In this document: positions 7,712 through 16,362 of the stretch, in pieces
How the letters are laid out: the number at the start of each line of letters is the position of its first letter
How positions within the stretch are numbered: the first letter of the stretch is position 1
Source of the DNA: Flavobacterium omnivorum
GTDB lineage: Bacteria > Bacteroidota > Bacteroidia > Flavobacteriales > Flavobacteriaceae
Reading direction: 5' to 3'
NCBI RefSeq assembly: GCF_900099915.1
Contig: NZ_FNDB01000011.1
Span: 1 to 64,000 of the forward strand
Length of the DNA stretch: 64,000 nucleotides
Notes under the pieces: generated by a model
What the model saw: only the letters and a program-made list of their open reading frames with translations
Database searches by the model: none
Told to the model about the DNA's origin: nothing
Program-made: the position numbers and the translations under genes

Positions 7712-8335
7712 ATGAAACATGAACTACAAAATATCATTTCAGGAAAGAGCCAAGTTAGGCATGGAGATGCTATCCAAGCAATCGCCCGTTACCTTAGAAG
7801 AGGCAAGAGCTCAAGTAGCGAGGCTAAAGAGAGCAAGCAAATCAAAACTGAAGAAGCAAAGAATATAAGGCAATTTTGCGACCAAAATAATTTTTGGAAC
7901 ACCGAGATTGATATTACTGCTTTTGTTTCCAGCGGTGCAGAGCAAAAGGTTTATCTTCACAATGAGTTTCAGGTTTTTAAACTCAATGATTCTATTTGTT
8001 ATTTATCATGAGAGGATTACTTCAATAATCTGCTGTTAAATAATTATTTCTTTCCAGACACAGCGTATCAATTAGTAGGGTTTTATGAATCGGAAGAAGT
8101 TTTGTATGCTGTAGTCGAGCAACCTTTTATAAAATCAGATCAAAATACAGTACTAGAAAATGTAAAAAGTTTTTTGGATGAAAATGGGTTTGAAAACACA
8201 AGAAATAACGATTACTTTAATCCGGATTTAGGAATCATTCTTGAAGATTTACACGACGAGAACATATTGACTTTTCAAAATAATTTGTATTTTATCGACA
8301 CTGTGTTCTACATCACAGAACAATTTTACCAATAA
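7712..8335 (+). pseudogene. protein-kinase-like accessory gene interrupted by one stop codon
   Basis: One reading frame runs from the ATG at 7712 to the TAA at 8335 with a single TGA at 8009-8011. The first half starts MKHELQNIISGKSQVRHGDA and the second continues EDYFNNLLLNNYFFPDTAYQ and ends FIDTVFYITEQFYQ. A change of TGG to TGA would explain the stop, as a tryptophan before EDYF fits. The GILEDLHDENIL-like stretch (GIILEDLHDENILTFQNNLY) and FIDTVFY resemble the catalytic-loop and D-x-x regions of small kinase-like proteins carried by Bacteroidota mobile DNA (polyvalent-protein kinase type). I am only moderately sure of that family. Intact it would be about 207 residues. It lies between two copies of a peptidase gene end. 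Confidence 0.65.
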
Positions 8336-8348
8336 TTATTTATTGGTA
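8327..8348 (+). terminator. weak hairpin at the end of the kinase-like pseudogene
   Basis: TACCAATAA and TTATTGGTA form a perfect 9-base stem with a 4-base loop. The left arm overlaps the stop codon. The following sequence is T-rich but not a clean T run, so this is a weak terminator candidate. Confidence 0.35.
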
Positions 8349-8417
8349 ATTATTTTATATTTGGTTGAAGATAGCAGGTTTATTGCCTTGTGTTTTTATC
8401 ATTTTCCACCTAAAATT

Positions 8418-8449
8418 AAAAAACCATGAACGCAAATTCGTGGTTTTTT
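8418..8449 (-). terminator. terminator of the S33 peptidase gene
   Basis: AAAAAACCATGAA / TTCGTGGTTTTTT forms a stem-loop 16 bases past the peptidase stop codon and ends in T on the minus strand. It can also work for the pseudogene arriving from the other side. Confidence 0.6.
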
Positions 8450-8465
8450 GTAATATGTATTGTTC

Positions 8466-9518
8466 TTAAGATTTCCTAAAGTCTCCACTATCCACATCTT
8501 TCAAGAATTTAATCACGCCTGGAAAATAGGTTTTTGGGTCATCGTATTGCGAAAGATGGCTTCCGTTAGGGCAAAACAAGAAACGTCCGTTTTGGACTTC
8601 ATTGGCAATCCATTTCATATGCTCTGGATCCATGGTGTCGTATTTAGAACCAATACTCAAGGTAGGAACGGTAAGCGTTTTTAGTTTGTCTTTGATATCC
8701 CAATTTTTAAGAGTCGCATTTCCAGTGATACCAAATTCACTATGGCCTTGCATGTACACGTATACGTTAGGATTAATGTGCTTGAAACATCGGGTTATGG
8801 ATTCAGGCCATTGCGCTTGTGGCATTCTCAAAACATGTTCGGTGTAATAGTATTCAAAGAGTAATTCGCTGTATTTTGGATTATCAAAATCATTGTTTTT
8901 CTCCATATCCTGTAATTGTTTTAGGATTTTAGGATCCATTTGTGGAGCTAGAACATTTTTGGCGTACGCATTATATTCTGGAGCACTTGCCATCATGTTG
9001 GAAATAATCAAGCCTTTTAAGTTTTTTTGGTATTTCAACGCGTATTCCATAGCTAGAATGCCGCCCCAAGATTGTCCCATCAGGTAAAAATTAGAACTGT
9101 CTAATCCTAATGCGATGCGTACTTGCTCCACTTCCTCTACAAAACGTTCGTTAGTCCACAAACTGTTGTCGTTGGGTTGATCGCTGTAATACGAACCCAG
9201 TTGGTCGTAGTAAATGTATTCAATACTTTCGTTGGGGAAATAGCCGTCAAAAGCTTCGTACAATTCATGAGTCAATCCAGGACCGCCGTGTAAAAGCAGC
9301 ACTTTTATTTTTGGATTATTGCCCACAGTTTTCGTCCAAACCTTAAAAGTCCCTTTTGGTGTTTTTATCGGGATCATTTTAATTCCACCTGTGAGTTGGT
9401 CGTCCCGTTTGGAGAAATCTAAATAATTTGCTTTGATAGAATCCTCCTTTGGCTTTTGCTCACAATTAGAAAGCAACAGCATACTTATTGCGGCGAAAAT
9501 CAGGACTTTTAGTTTCAT
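8466..9518 (-). CDS. proline iminopeptidase-like S33 hydrolase, lipoprotein
   Basis: Alpha/beta-hydrolase of 350 residues, family S33 (prolyl iminopeptidase group), expected to remove N-terminal proline or short residues from peptides. The N-terminus is a lipoprotein signal with the lipobox LLLSNC (C19), so it should be anchored on the outer face of the inner membrane or in the outer membrane. HGGPG at 77-81 is the family oxyanion motif, S150 in GQSWGG the nucleophile, an aspartate near 293 (KYDTMDP) and the histidine in NGSHLSQ near 320 complete the triad. A 3' remnant of a second copy lies 1 kb downstream. The acyl-CoA ligase gene is just upstream in the same direction. Confidence 0.85.
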   Translation of the reverse strand: MKLKVLIFAAISMLLLSNCEQKPKEDSIKANYLDFSKRDDQLTGGIKMIPIKTPKGTFKVWTKTVGNNPKIKVLLLHGGPGLTHELYEAFDGYFPNESIEYIYYDQLGSYYSDQPNDNSLWTNERFVEEVEQVRIALGLDSSNFYLMGQSWGGILAMEYALKYQKNLKGLIISNMMASAPEYNAYAKNVLAPQMDPKILKQLQDMEKNNDFDNPKYSELLFEYYYTEHVLRMPQAQWPESITRCFKHINPNVYVYMQGHSEFGITGNATLKNWDIKDKLKTLTVPTLSIGSKYDTMDPEHMKWIANEVQNGRFLFCPNGSHLSQYDDPKTYFPGVIKFLKDVDSGDFRKS

Positions 9519-9539
9519 AACTGAACGATTTTATGTTTA

Positions 9540-11315
9540 CTAGTTGTAGATTTTGTGAAATAAATCGATGTATTTCTCCATTACAATTTTTCGTTTCAAT
9601 TTTAGTGTTGGAGTCAATTGTCCGCCTTCTATAGACCATAAATCTGGGGTCAGTTCAAAACGTTTTATTTTTTCCCAATTCCCAAACTTTTCATTCAACT
9701 TATCCACTTCAAGTTGGATGCGCTCAATTACTTTTTCGTTTACAATTATTTCTTCATTGCTTTTTCCAATATTGATTCCGTGAATAACAGCCCATTCTTT
9801 GATAAAATCAAAACTAGGTTGAATAAATGCAGCGGGCATTTTTTGTCCATCACCAATCACCATGATTTGTTCAATAAAACGAGATTGCTTCATTGTATTT
9901 TCAATTAGTTGTGGCGCAATGTATTTTCCTCCAGAAGTTTTGAACATTTCTTTTTTGCGATCCGTGATTTTTAAAAAACCATCTTGGTCAAATATTCCAA
10001 TGTCTCCCGTGTGAAAATAACCATCTGTAATGACTTCATTAGTTAATTTTTCGTCTTTAAAATAGCCCATCATAACGTTTGGACCTTTACAAAGAATTTC
10101 ACCATCTTCCGCTATTAAGACTTCTACATTATCAATAACTTTCCCAACTGTTCCTACTCTAAAACCATGATTTCTTAGATCGTTAACGGAGATTACGGGA
10201 GAAGTTTCGGTCAAACCATATCCTTCCATAACTGGGATTTCAGCCGCAGCAAAAATACGTGCTAATCTGGGTTGCAGCGCTGCGCTTCCAGAAACCATTA
10301 AATCAAGGTTTCCACCCAAGCCTTCTTTCCATTTACTAAAAATCAGTTTTCGTGCAATTTTGAGTTGGAACTCATACCACATCCCATTTTTACCATACGG
10401 CTCATAGATTAAACCTAAGTCAATCGCCCAAAAGAAGAGTTTCTTCTTGATGCCAGTTAATTCACTTCCTTTAGCATAAATTTTATCGTACACTTTTTCC
10501 AAAAGCCTAGGAACTGCCGTGATAACTGTTGGTTTTACTTCTTTTAAATTATCGCTAATCTTGTCAATTGATTCTCCAAAGTATACTGAAACGCCATAAT
10601 ATTGGTATAAGTACAAAATCATTCTCTCAAAAATATGACAAATAGGAAGGAAACTCAAAGCACGACTTCTCCCCGCTTCAAATGGGATTCTAATCGCACT
10701 ATTCAAAACATTTGATACAATATTTTTATGAGAAAGCATGACTCCTTTGGGCCTACCTGTTGTTCCAGAGGTATAGATAATGGTTGCTAAATCTTCGGTT
10801 TTTACATTATTTTTTCGCTCTTCAACGGTATCTTGATTTCCTGTATCAACGCCTAGAATCAATAAATCATTCCAGTTTTTACACCCTTCAATTTCATTGA
10901 ATGAGTAGACATCTTTAAGAGAAGGCACTTTGTCCTTAATCAAATTTACTTTTCGAAGTACTTCTGCATCCGACACGAAGCAATAAACAGATTCGGAATG
11001 ATTAAGGATATACTCATAATCTTCTTCAGAAATTGTTGGGTAAATAGGAACGTTTTGGGCTCCTATTTGCAAAACGCCAATATCCATAATATTCCATTCC
11101 GTTCTATTATTAGAGGAGATGATTGCAATTTTATCACCCTTTTGCACTCCCATTCTTAATAGTGCTCGCGAAACAGCATTGGCTTTGGCAATATATTCTT
11201 GTGTAGATGTTTTTATCCATTCACCATTCTGCTTGCTTACTAAAGCATCTGGAATAGAATTGTACTTTTCTTGCTGATAATAAGGGAAATCAAAGAGGCG
11301 AGTGATATTTGTCAT
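9540..11315 (-). CDS. long-chain fatty acid-CoA ligase
   Basis: AMP-forming acyl-CoA synthetase that activates long-chain fatty acids for beta-oxidation or lipid synthesis. In the 591-residue protein the P-loop-like signature YTSGTTGRPKGVMLSHKN lies at 181-198, the adenylate-binding GYGLTETSP near 365, and DGYFHTGDIG with TDRKKEMFKTSGGKYI further on. The length and motifs match the FAA1/FadD15-like group common in Bacteroidota. It lies 21 bases ahead of the peptidase gene, so the two may share a transcript. The beta-oxidation operon sits a few kilobases away, though not contiguous. Confidence 0.9.
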   Translation of the reverse strand: MTNITRLFDFPYYQQEKYNSIPDALVSKQNGEWIKTSTQEYIAKANAVSRALLRMGVQKGDKIAIISSNNRTEWNIMDIGVLQIGAQNVPIYPTISEEDYEYILNHSESVYCFVSDAEVLRKVNLIKDKVPSLKDVYSFNEIEGCKNWNDLLILGVDTGNQDTVEERKNNVKTEDLATIIYTSGTTGRPKGVMLSHKNIVSNVLNSAIRIPFEAGRSRALSFLPICHIFERMILYLYQYYGVSVYFGESIDKISDNLKEVKPTVITAVPRLLEKVYDKIYAKGSELTGIKKKLFFWAIDLGLIYEPYGKNGMWYEFQLKIARKLIFSKWKEGLGGNLDLMVSGSAALQPRLARIFAAAEIPVMEGYGLTETSPVISVNDLRNHGFRVGTVGKVIDNVEVLIAEDGEILCKGPNVMMGYFKDEKLTNEVITDGYFHTGDIGIFDQDGFLKITDRKKEMFKTSGGKYIAPQLIENTMKQSRFIEQIMVIGDGQKMPAAFIQPSFDFIKEWAVIHGINIGKSNEEIIVNEKVIERIQLEVDKLNEKFGNWEKIKRFELTPDLWSIEGGQLTPTLKLKRKIVMEKYIDLFHKIYN

Positions 11316-11532
11316 TATAAAAATATTGGATTTGGATGCAAATTAAAAAAAAAATAAGAATAAAATTAGTAAATCAGAATTTATATCGTAAAACTTTCAT
11401 GGATTATTGAAAATCCACGAAATCGTTTTCTTAATTTCAGGCGTAATGAGTTGATTTTAAATGTAAAAACGTTTCGTATTCTAAAATTAGTAAAACCATC
11501 ATAACTTGAACAGGAATAATACTATAAATGGT

Positions 11533-12495
11533 TTAAAAATTTTGGACAATAAGAAAATACAAAGGCAATCCGATCGTGATATTTATTGGAAAAGTTACCG
11601 CCAGCGCCATAGGTAAAAAGAGTCCTGGGTTTGCTTTAGGAACAGTAATTTTCATTGCGGCGGGAACAGCAATATACGAGGCACTTGCGGCTAGTACTGC
11701 AAAAATAAAGCGATTGGTTATGTCCGTTGTCACCAACGAACTTAGTACGGCAAATAGGCAGCCATTGAATAAAGGAATCAGAATCGCAAAAAGGAAGGGG
11801 AACCATCCAAAGGAAAAGAATGATTTGAGTTTTCGACCACTTGTTATTCCCATATCTAATAGAAATATAGCCAGAAATCCTTTAAATAGATCATTAGTAA
11901 AGGGTTCAATTCCTTGGGCTTGTTTTTCGCTAGCTAAGAAACCAATTACCAAACTACCGAGGATAAGCAACACACTTCCGTTTGTTAAAGAATGTTTGAT
12001 GACGGTACTTTTTTCGATCGTGGTTGTTTTATCTTTATTAAAAAAAGATATTAAAACGAGCCCTATAATAATAGCAGGGGATTCCATTAAAGCCATAATG
12101 GCAACCATGTGACCATGAAGCGTTAGCTGCTGGGACTCCAAAAACGAAACTGCCGTGACAAAAGTAACTGCACTAACGGAGCCATAAGCTGCAGCAATAG
12201 CGCCAGAATCAAAAACACTCAATTTTCGTTTAAGAATGAAAAAAGTATATAATGGAATTGTAGAGGAGATAAAAATTCCAAATAGCATGGACCAAACAAT
12301 TTCGCTCGTGAATACTTCATGTGACAATTCTTGACCCCCTTTAAATCCTATGGAGAAAAGTAGGTAAAGAGAAATAAATTTAGAGGAATTGGGTGGTATT
12401 TCCAAATCACTTTTTAAATATACTGCTATGATTCCGAGTACAAAAAAGAGTAATGCTGGATTTGTTAGATTTTCAATTAATAAATTAAGGTTCAT
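11533..12495 (-). CDS. sodium-dependent bicarbonate permease, SbtA family
   Basis: 320-residue membrane protein with about ten predicted hydrophobic segments and the SbtA/DUF897 features: an N-terminal NPALLFFVLGIIAVYLKSDL segment, then SIGFKGGQEL, and the second-half repeat with FLLDMGITSGRKL. In cyanobacteria SbtA imports bicarbonate with sodium. In a heterotroph such as this it may supply bicarbonate to carboxylases. It is slightly shorter than cyanobacterial SbtA. No SbtB partner is seen. It follows pyrC in the same direction after 73 bases and may be read with it. Confidence 0.82.
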   Translation of the reverse strand: MNLNLLIENLTNPALLFFVLGIIAVYLKSDLEIPPNSSKFISLYLLFSIGFKGGQELSHEVFTSEIVWSMLFGIFISSTIPLYTFFILKRKLSVFDSGAIAAAYGSVSAVTFVTAVSFLESQQLTLHGHMVAIMALMESPAIIIGLVLISFFNKDKTTTIEKSTVIKHSLTNGSVLLILGSLVIGFLASEKQAQGIEPFTNDLFKGFLAIFLLDMGITSGRKLKSFFSFGWFPFLFAILIPLFNGCLFAVLSSLVTTDITNRFIFAVLAASASYIAVPAAMKITVPKANPGLFLPMALAVTFPINITIGLPLYFLIVQNF

Positions 12496-12568
12496 ATTTT
12501 TTGATTCGTTGGATTTTGTTACTACTTTTAATTTTTATGGGTTTAATGCTACTTAGATATTTAAAACG

Positions 12569-13912
12569 CTATCGGATTTTAGAAAACTTTAATCTCATTC
12601 CAGTTTTCGATTCATTAAAGGCTCCGTCATTAAATACAATTGTTCCGTTGACTATTGTTTGTATAATTTTACTTTTAAATACTTGATTTTCAAAAGGCGA
12701 CCACTTGCATTTGTAAAGAATATTATTTGGAGTTACTGTCCAAGGTTTATTGATGTCTACTAGAACTAAATCAGCAAAATAGCCTTCGCGAATGTATCCT
12801 CTTTCTTTGATTTTGTAAATAAGAGCAACATTGTGGCACATTTTTTCTACAATTTTTTCCAAGCTAATCTTTCCTTGGTGAAACAATTCAAGCATTACAG
12901 GCAAAGCGTGTTGCACTAATGGTCCTCCAGACATAGCCTCAATATAGGTGCCTGACTTTTCTTTGAGAGTATGAGGTGCATGATCGGTTGCAATGATGTC
13001 TAACCTGTTTTCTAATAGCGATTGTAAAAGACCATTTTTATCTTGTTCTGTTTTTATAGCGGGATTCCATTTTATTCTAGAACCTAATTTTTGATAATCT
13101 TGATCTGAAAACCAAAGGTGATGAACGCAGGCCTCCGCTGTGATTCGCTTTTCATTTATTGGAGTTACATTGTCAAATAAATTGGCTTCTGCCAAAGTAG
13201 AAATATGAAAGAAGTGCAGCCTATTGTTGTGTTCTCGGGCAATTTGCAATACTCGTTTTGTAGCGGTCACACACGCTTCCTCGCTTCTTATTTTGGGATG
13301 ACAATCAAAAGGAATATCTGCACCATATTGTTTCCGGTACCATTCTGTATTTCTTTTGATGATCGCGTCATCTTCACTATGCAGGGCAATAAGTGTCTCT
13401 GATCTCGAAAAGAGTTTTTCTAAAAAATCGGGATAATTTGCCAAAATGCCTTCATCATTATTAAAATAAAGTCCATCATCAGTAATACCGCAGACATTTT
13501 CAGTGTTCGTTTTCAGGGCTTCTTCTAAATTATCTTTATTAATTCCCATAAAAAAGGAATAGTTGACTAAGGAAGTCTGAGAAGCAATGGAGTATTTATC
13601 TTCCAGTAATTGTTGGGTTAAGGTATTTGGTATCGTGTTTGGCATTTCCATATAAGACGTAATGCCTCCCGCTGCTGCTGCTTTAGATTCTGAGTAAATC
13701 GTTGCTTTGTTGGTAAGCCCCGGTTCTCTAAAATGAACTTGATCATCAATGATACCAGGCAAAAGATATAACCCTTCTGCTTCTATGATATGTGCTTCAT
13801 TATCTGTAATGTTATTTGAAATGGTTTCGATACGTTCTCCAACAATCAAAACATCAGTAATTTTCATTAGACCTTCATTGACTACGGTCGCATTTTTGAT
13901 TAAAATCCTCAT
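12569..13912 (-). CDS. pyrC: dihydroorotase
   Basis: Interconverts carbamoyl-aspartate and dihydroorotate in pyrimidine synthesis. The 447-residue length fits class I dihydroorotases. The N-terminal metal motif reads GIIDDQVHFREPG (53-65), and ATDHAPH further on is the usual aspartate-bearing signature. The first histidine of the usual HxH pair is glutamine here (Q58, with H60 kept). I recall this DDQVH form from other Bacteroidota enzymes, so it is probably clade-typical rather than a defect. It starts 2 bases after the stop of tsaC, so translation is likely coupled. Confidence 0.9.
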   Translation of the reverse strand: MRILIKNATVVNEGLMKITDVLIVGERIETISNNITDNEAHIIEAEGLYLLPGIIDDQVHFREPGLTNKATIYSESKAAAAGGITSYMEMPNTIPNTLTQQLLEDKYSIASQTSLVNYSFFMGINKDNLEEALKTNTENVCGITDDGLYFNNDEGILANYPDFLEKLFSRSETLIALHSEDDAIIKRNTEWYRKQYGADIPFDCHPKIRSEEACVTATKRVLQIAREHNNRLHFFHISTLAEANLFDNVTPINEKRITAEACVHHLWFSDQDYQKLGSRIKWNPAIKTEQDKNGLLQSLLENRLDIIATDHAPHTLKEKSGTYIEAMSGGPLVQHALPVMLELFHQGKISLEKIVEKMCHNVALIYKIKERGYIREGYFADLVLVDINKPWTVTPNNILYKCKWSPFENQVFKSKIIQTIVNGTIVFNDGAFNESKTGMRLKFSKIR

Positions 13913-13914
13913 TG

Positions 13915-14871
13915 TTATTTGTTTTTGGAAGCTCTTTCCAATCGATCATTAATTGTTCTTCCTAGGTCATTATCAGGGAATCGTTCAGCAAGGATAATGT
14001 CGATTTGCATGCTGTCTAATTCATGCAGTGAAGCATATAATTTTGAAGTTGCTTCTTGTAAATTGCCGGAAGGAGAAAGAATAATTTGGCATGCAACATC
14101 TTGCTCTTTTTCTGGTTGTTTAAAAAGTAATAATCCAATTTTTTTATTTGGAAACAACTTAACCTGCTCTACAACATTGGTTGTTAAAAATAAAGTCGAT
14201 TTAGGAGCATAATGTCTTGACAACATACCAGGTGCTTCAGGAGCGTTTTCGTTTTTGTTTAAAAGAGATACTGGTCCTACAATTTTTTCAATTTCTTCTT
14301 TTGAGATGGCTCCCAAACGATAAATAATTATTTCATCGTCATGAAAGCCAACAATTGTTGACTCTATTCCTGCTTTACATACACCGCCATCTAAAACCAT
14401 CGGCAGTTTGTCTCCAAAATAGTTCTCAACATGTTCCGCTGAAGTTGGACTAATAGAACTAAATGGGTTTGCGCTAGGTGCTGCTAAAGGAAAATCGAGT
14501 TGGTGCAAAAGGGATAATGCAACAGGATGATTTGGGATTCTAACGGCAACTGTTGGTTTTCCAGCAGTTATGCGATCTGGGACCGAAGCATGCTTTTTTA
14601 GTAAAAGGGTTAATGGTCCAGGCCAAAATAGTTTGGCCAAAATTTTAGCAGATTCAGGTATTTCTATGGCTACTTTATTTAAATCCTCTATTTGTTTAAT
14701 GTGTACGATCAAAGGATTAAACGACGGTCTTTGCTTCGTGCGGTAAATAGTTTCAATTGCTTTCTCACTATAAATATTTCCTGCTAAACCGTAAACCGTT
14801 TCTGTAGGAAAACCAATGATATCCTCCTTTTTTAAAAGTTCTACAGCGAGTTCAATAGCATTACTAATCAT
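13915..14871 (-). CDS. L-threonylcarbamoyladenylate synthase (Sua5/TsaC)
   Basis: Makes threonylcarbamoyl-AMP from threonine, bicarbonate and ATP for the t6A modification of ANN-decoding tRNAs. The 318-residue protein has the YrdC domain (about 5-190) with FPTETVYGLAGN and the KQRPSFNPLIVH motif, then a C-terminal Sua5 domain of about 110 residues (from APGMLSRHYAPKST). The C-terminal domain marks it as the Sua5 rather than the short TsaC form. It lies between a DUF6671 gene (6-base gap) and pyrC (2-base gap). Confidence 0.9.
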   Translation of the reverse strand: MISNAIELAVELLKKEDIIGFPTETVYGLAGNIYSEKAIETIYRTKQRPSFNPLIVHIKQIEDLNKVAIEIPESAKILAKLFWPGPLTLLLKKHASVPDRITAGKPTVAVRIPNHPVALSLLHQLDFPLAAPSANPFSSISPTSAEHVENYFGDKLPMVLDGGVCKAGIESTIVGFHDDEIIIYRLGAISKEEIEKIVGPVSLLNKNENAPEAPGMLSRHYAPKSTLFLTTNVVEQVKLFPNKKIGLLLFKQPEKEQDVACQIILSPSGNLQEATSKLYASLHELDSMQIDIILAERFPDNDLGRTINDRLERASKNK

Positions 14872-14877
14872 AATTTG

Positions 14878-15714
14878 TTAAGGGTTGCAAAAATCACAAT
14901 ACATGGGATCTTCAGTTAATTTTTTATTTGGAAATTTATCTTCTTTAGTAAAAGAGCATTTCTGACAGGTGTAAATGTAGCTTAAAGTTGATCGAGTAGG
15001 ACCGTGGCATAAATTGCAGGGTAAACCTGGTTTCGCATCGGTAATTCCAAATCCTGGTGTAAAGCATGTTGGGCAACAGGATTGTATTTTTGCAAGGAGT
15101 TTTTTGATAGCCTTCTCAATCACTTTCATTCGGGTTGGGTTATACATTGCCCGCATGTCCGTTTCAACGTATGTCATGCCAAATTGCTGTATGAATTTTT
15201 GAAAAATGATGTTGAGGGTATCCCAATCTGTAATTCCTTTTTCAACTTCAGTACAATCTTCCTTTGTTTTTTTTACAATTAAACCATGAGAAGGAAAATT
15301 TACTTTTTCAGCAAATTCCCTTAATTGTAACTCATTTTTAATCTCAGCACCATTAAAGTTTGTCTCTAGACTCAGTTCTCGGGCAATAATTTCTAACTTG
15401 TTTTTTTTATCAAGGAATAGCACTATTTCATCATTGGCGTGAGCAAAAAAAAGGGAGGGATGAGGTCCAAAGGAACCTTCGCTAGCGATTACCATGTCGC
15501 AATCTGTGAGAGCCAAGGCCATTAAACATTTATTTTTAAGTGTTGTAATTGGATCGTCCTTGCGTTCTATTTCGCCAGAGAATGTTCCAAGCACATCCGA
15601 ATCAAAGTCTGGAATAACAAAACAGTGGACGCCTAGTTCTTTTTCAAAAAGGGGAGCTATTACTTTTTCTTTCTCATGCATAGTAGCAATGAGTAACTTT
15701 CTTTGTGTGAACAT
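14878..15714 (-). CDS. DUF6671 family protein with zinc-ribbon tail
   Basis: 278 residues of no known function, recognised as the DUF6671 type. The N-terminal two-thirds has a fold with conserved segments such as LIATMHEKEKVIAP, ASEGSFGPHPSLFF and ETNFNGAEI. The C-terminal third has three cysteine clusters (CCPTC, PCNLCHGPT, CQKC ... CDFC), which look like one or two zinc ribbons. It is soluble and likely cytoplasmic. The gene sits 3 bases after the small 91-residue gene and 6 bases before tsaC, so it is part of a tightly packed transcript. The zinc ribbons could point to nucleic-acid or protein binding, but this is only a suggestion. Confidence 0.75.
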   Translation of the reverse strand: MFTQRKLLIATMHEKEKVIAPLFEKELGVHCFVIPDFDSDVLGTFSGEIERKDDPITTLKNKCLMALALTDCDMVIASEGSFGPHPSLFFAHANDEIVLFLDKKNKLEIIARELSLETNFNGAEIKNELQLREFAEKVNFPSHGLIVKKTKEDCTEVEKGITDWDTLNIIFQKFIQQFGMTYVETDMRAMYNPTRMKVIEKAIKKLLAKIQSCCPTCFTPGFGITDAKPGLPCNLCHGPTRSTLSYIYTCQKCSFTKEDKFPNKKLTEDPMYCDFCNP

Positions 15715-15717
15715 TTG

Positions 15718-15993
15718 TTATTCAATTGTAATCATGATATCAGTATCTATTTTTATTTTTAGATTTTCTTTATTAGCGTAACTTATAATCTGATCTATAG
15801 TTGTTTTGGCTTCCGTTAGTTCTAGTACTCTTTTTAAACCCACTTGGTCAGCTTTACCTGATCGTATATCAGAACTAAAGTTTTTAAGATTATGAAAATT
15901 AATTTTTGTGTTTATCAGATTGAATAAAACTTCTTTGGCTTCTTGGTTAGTGAATGGCCCTTTAGTCAATTGAATTTTTTGTATTTTTTCCAT
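15718..15993 (-). CDS. small conserved protein of unknown function
   Basis: 91 residues, MEKIQKIQLTKGPFTNQEAK at the start and KIKIDTDIMITIE at the end. It is predicted to be mainly helical with a C-terminal beta strand, charged, with no signal or membrane segment. I do not recognise the family. Its start overlaps the end of the upstream 71-residue membrane-protein gene by 32 bases, and its stop is 3 bases ahead of the DUF6671 gene. Such close packing suggests it is really translated and works with its neighbours. Confidence 0.6.
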   Translation of the reverse strand: MEKIQKIQLTKGPFTNQEAKEVLFNLINTKINFHNLKNFSSDIRSGKADQVGLKRVLELTEAKTTIDQIISYANKENLKIKIDTDIMITIE

Positions 15994-16177
15994 TTGTAAA
16001 AATTGGTTTGATAGTGTTATATGATGGTAAACGGATAAGATTTAATAGTGCAATTAAAATTACTGCGTAAGATAATTCGCTTAATATTAAATCGTCAAGC
16101 TGAATGGTGCTCAGTGTAGCTATAATCAAAATCACAGTCCAGAGCATTAGCGTCAAAAAAGATCGTGTTAGTTTCAT
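15962..16177 (-). CDS. small two-helix membrane protein
   Basis: 71 residues, with two hydrophobic stretches (about 8-25, LMLWTVILIIATL, and 35-50, AVILIALLNLI) and a polar tail. I do not recognise a family. A shorter relative beginning MKLTKPTFKIILW is encoded just upstream (16228-16362), so the pair arose by duplication. The gene overlaps the next one by 32 bases in another frame. Confidence 0.55.
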   Translation of the reverse strand: MKLTRSFLTLMLWTVILIIATLSTIQLDDLILSELSYAVILIALLNLIRLPSYNTIKPIFTNGKNTKNSID

Positions 16178-16227
16178 GTTTTATTGTGGGATTTATTTGT
16201 TGTTAAAGGATAGAATTGATCATAAAA

Positions 16228-16362
16228 TTACAGGGCAATAATATTTTTCGAATATGAAAATTGTGTAGAAAGTAAGTCGTCTATTAGTATGGTGATTACT
16301 AAAGCTGAAATTAAAACAGCAGTCCATAGGATTATTTTAAAAGTTGGTTTTGTTAGTTTCAT
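16228..16362 (-). CDS. short paralogue of the neighbouring small membrane protein
   Basis: A 44-residue frame from the ATG at 16360-16362 to the TAA at 16228-16230. The peptide MKLTKPTFKIILWTAVLISA continues LVITILIDDLLSTQFS and lines up with the next gene's MKLTRSFLTLMLWTVILIIA and LSTIQLDDLILSELS. It lacks the second hydrophobic segment of the 71-residue protein, so it is either a truncated duplicate or a one-helix version. Confidence 0.55.
   Translation of the reverse strand: MKLTKPTFKIILWTAVLISALVITILIDDLLSTQFSYSKNIIAL

Noticed and set aside
12501..12686. Plus-strand frame with a hydrophobic N-terminus
   Set aside because: It overlaps the conserved 3' end of pyrC on the other strand and has no promoter or ribosome site. 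The hydrophobic run follows from T-rich sequence.
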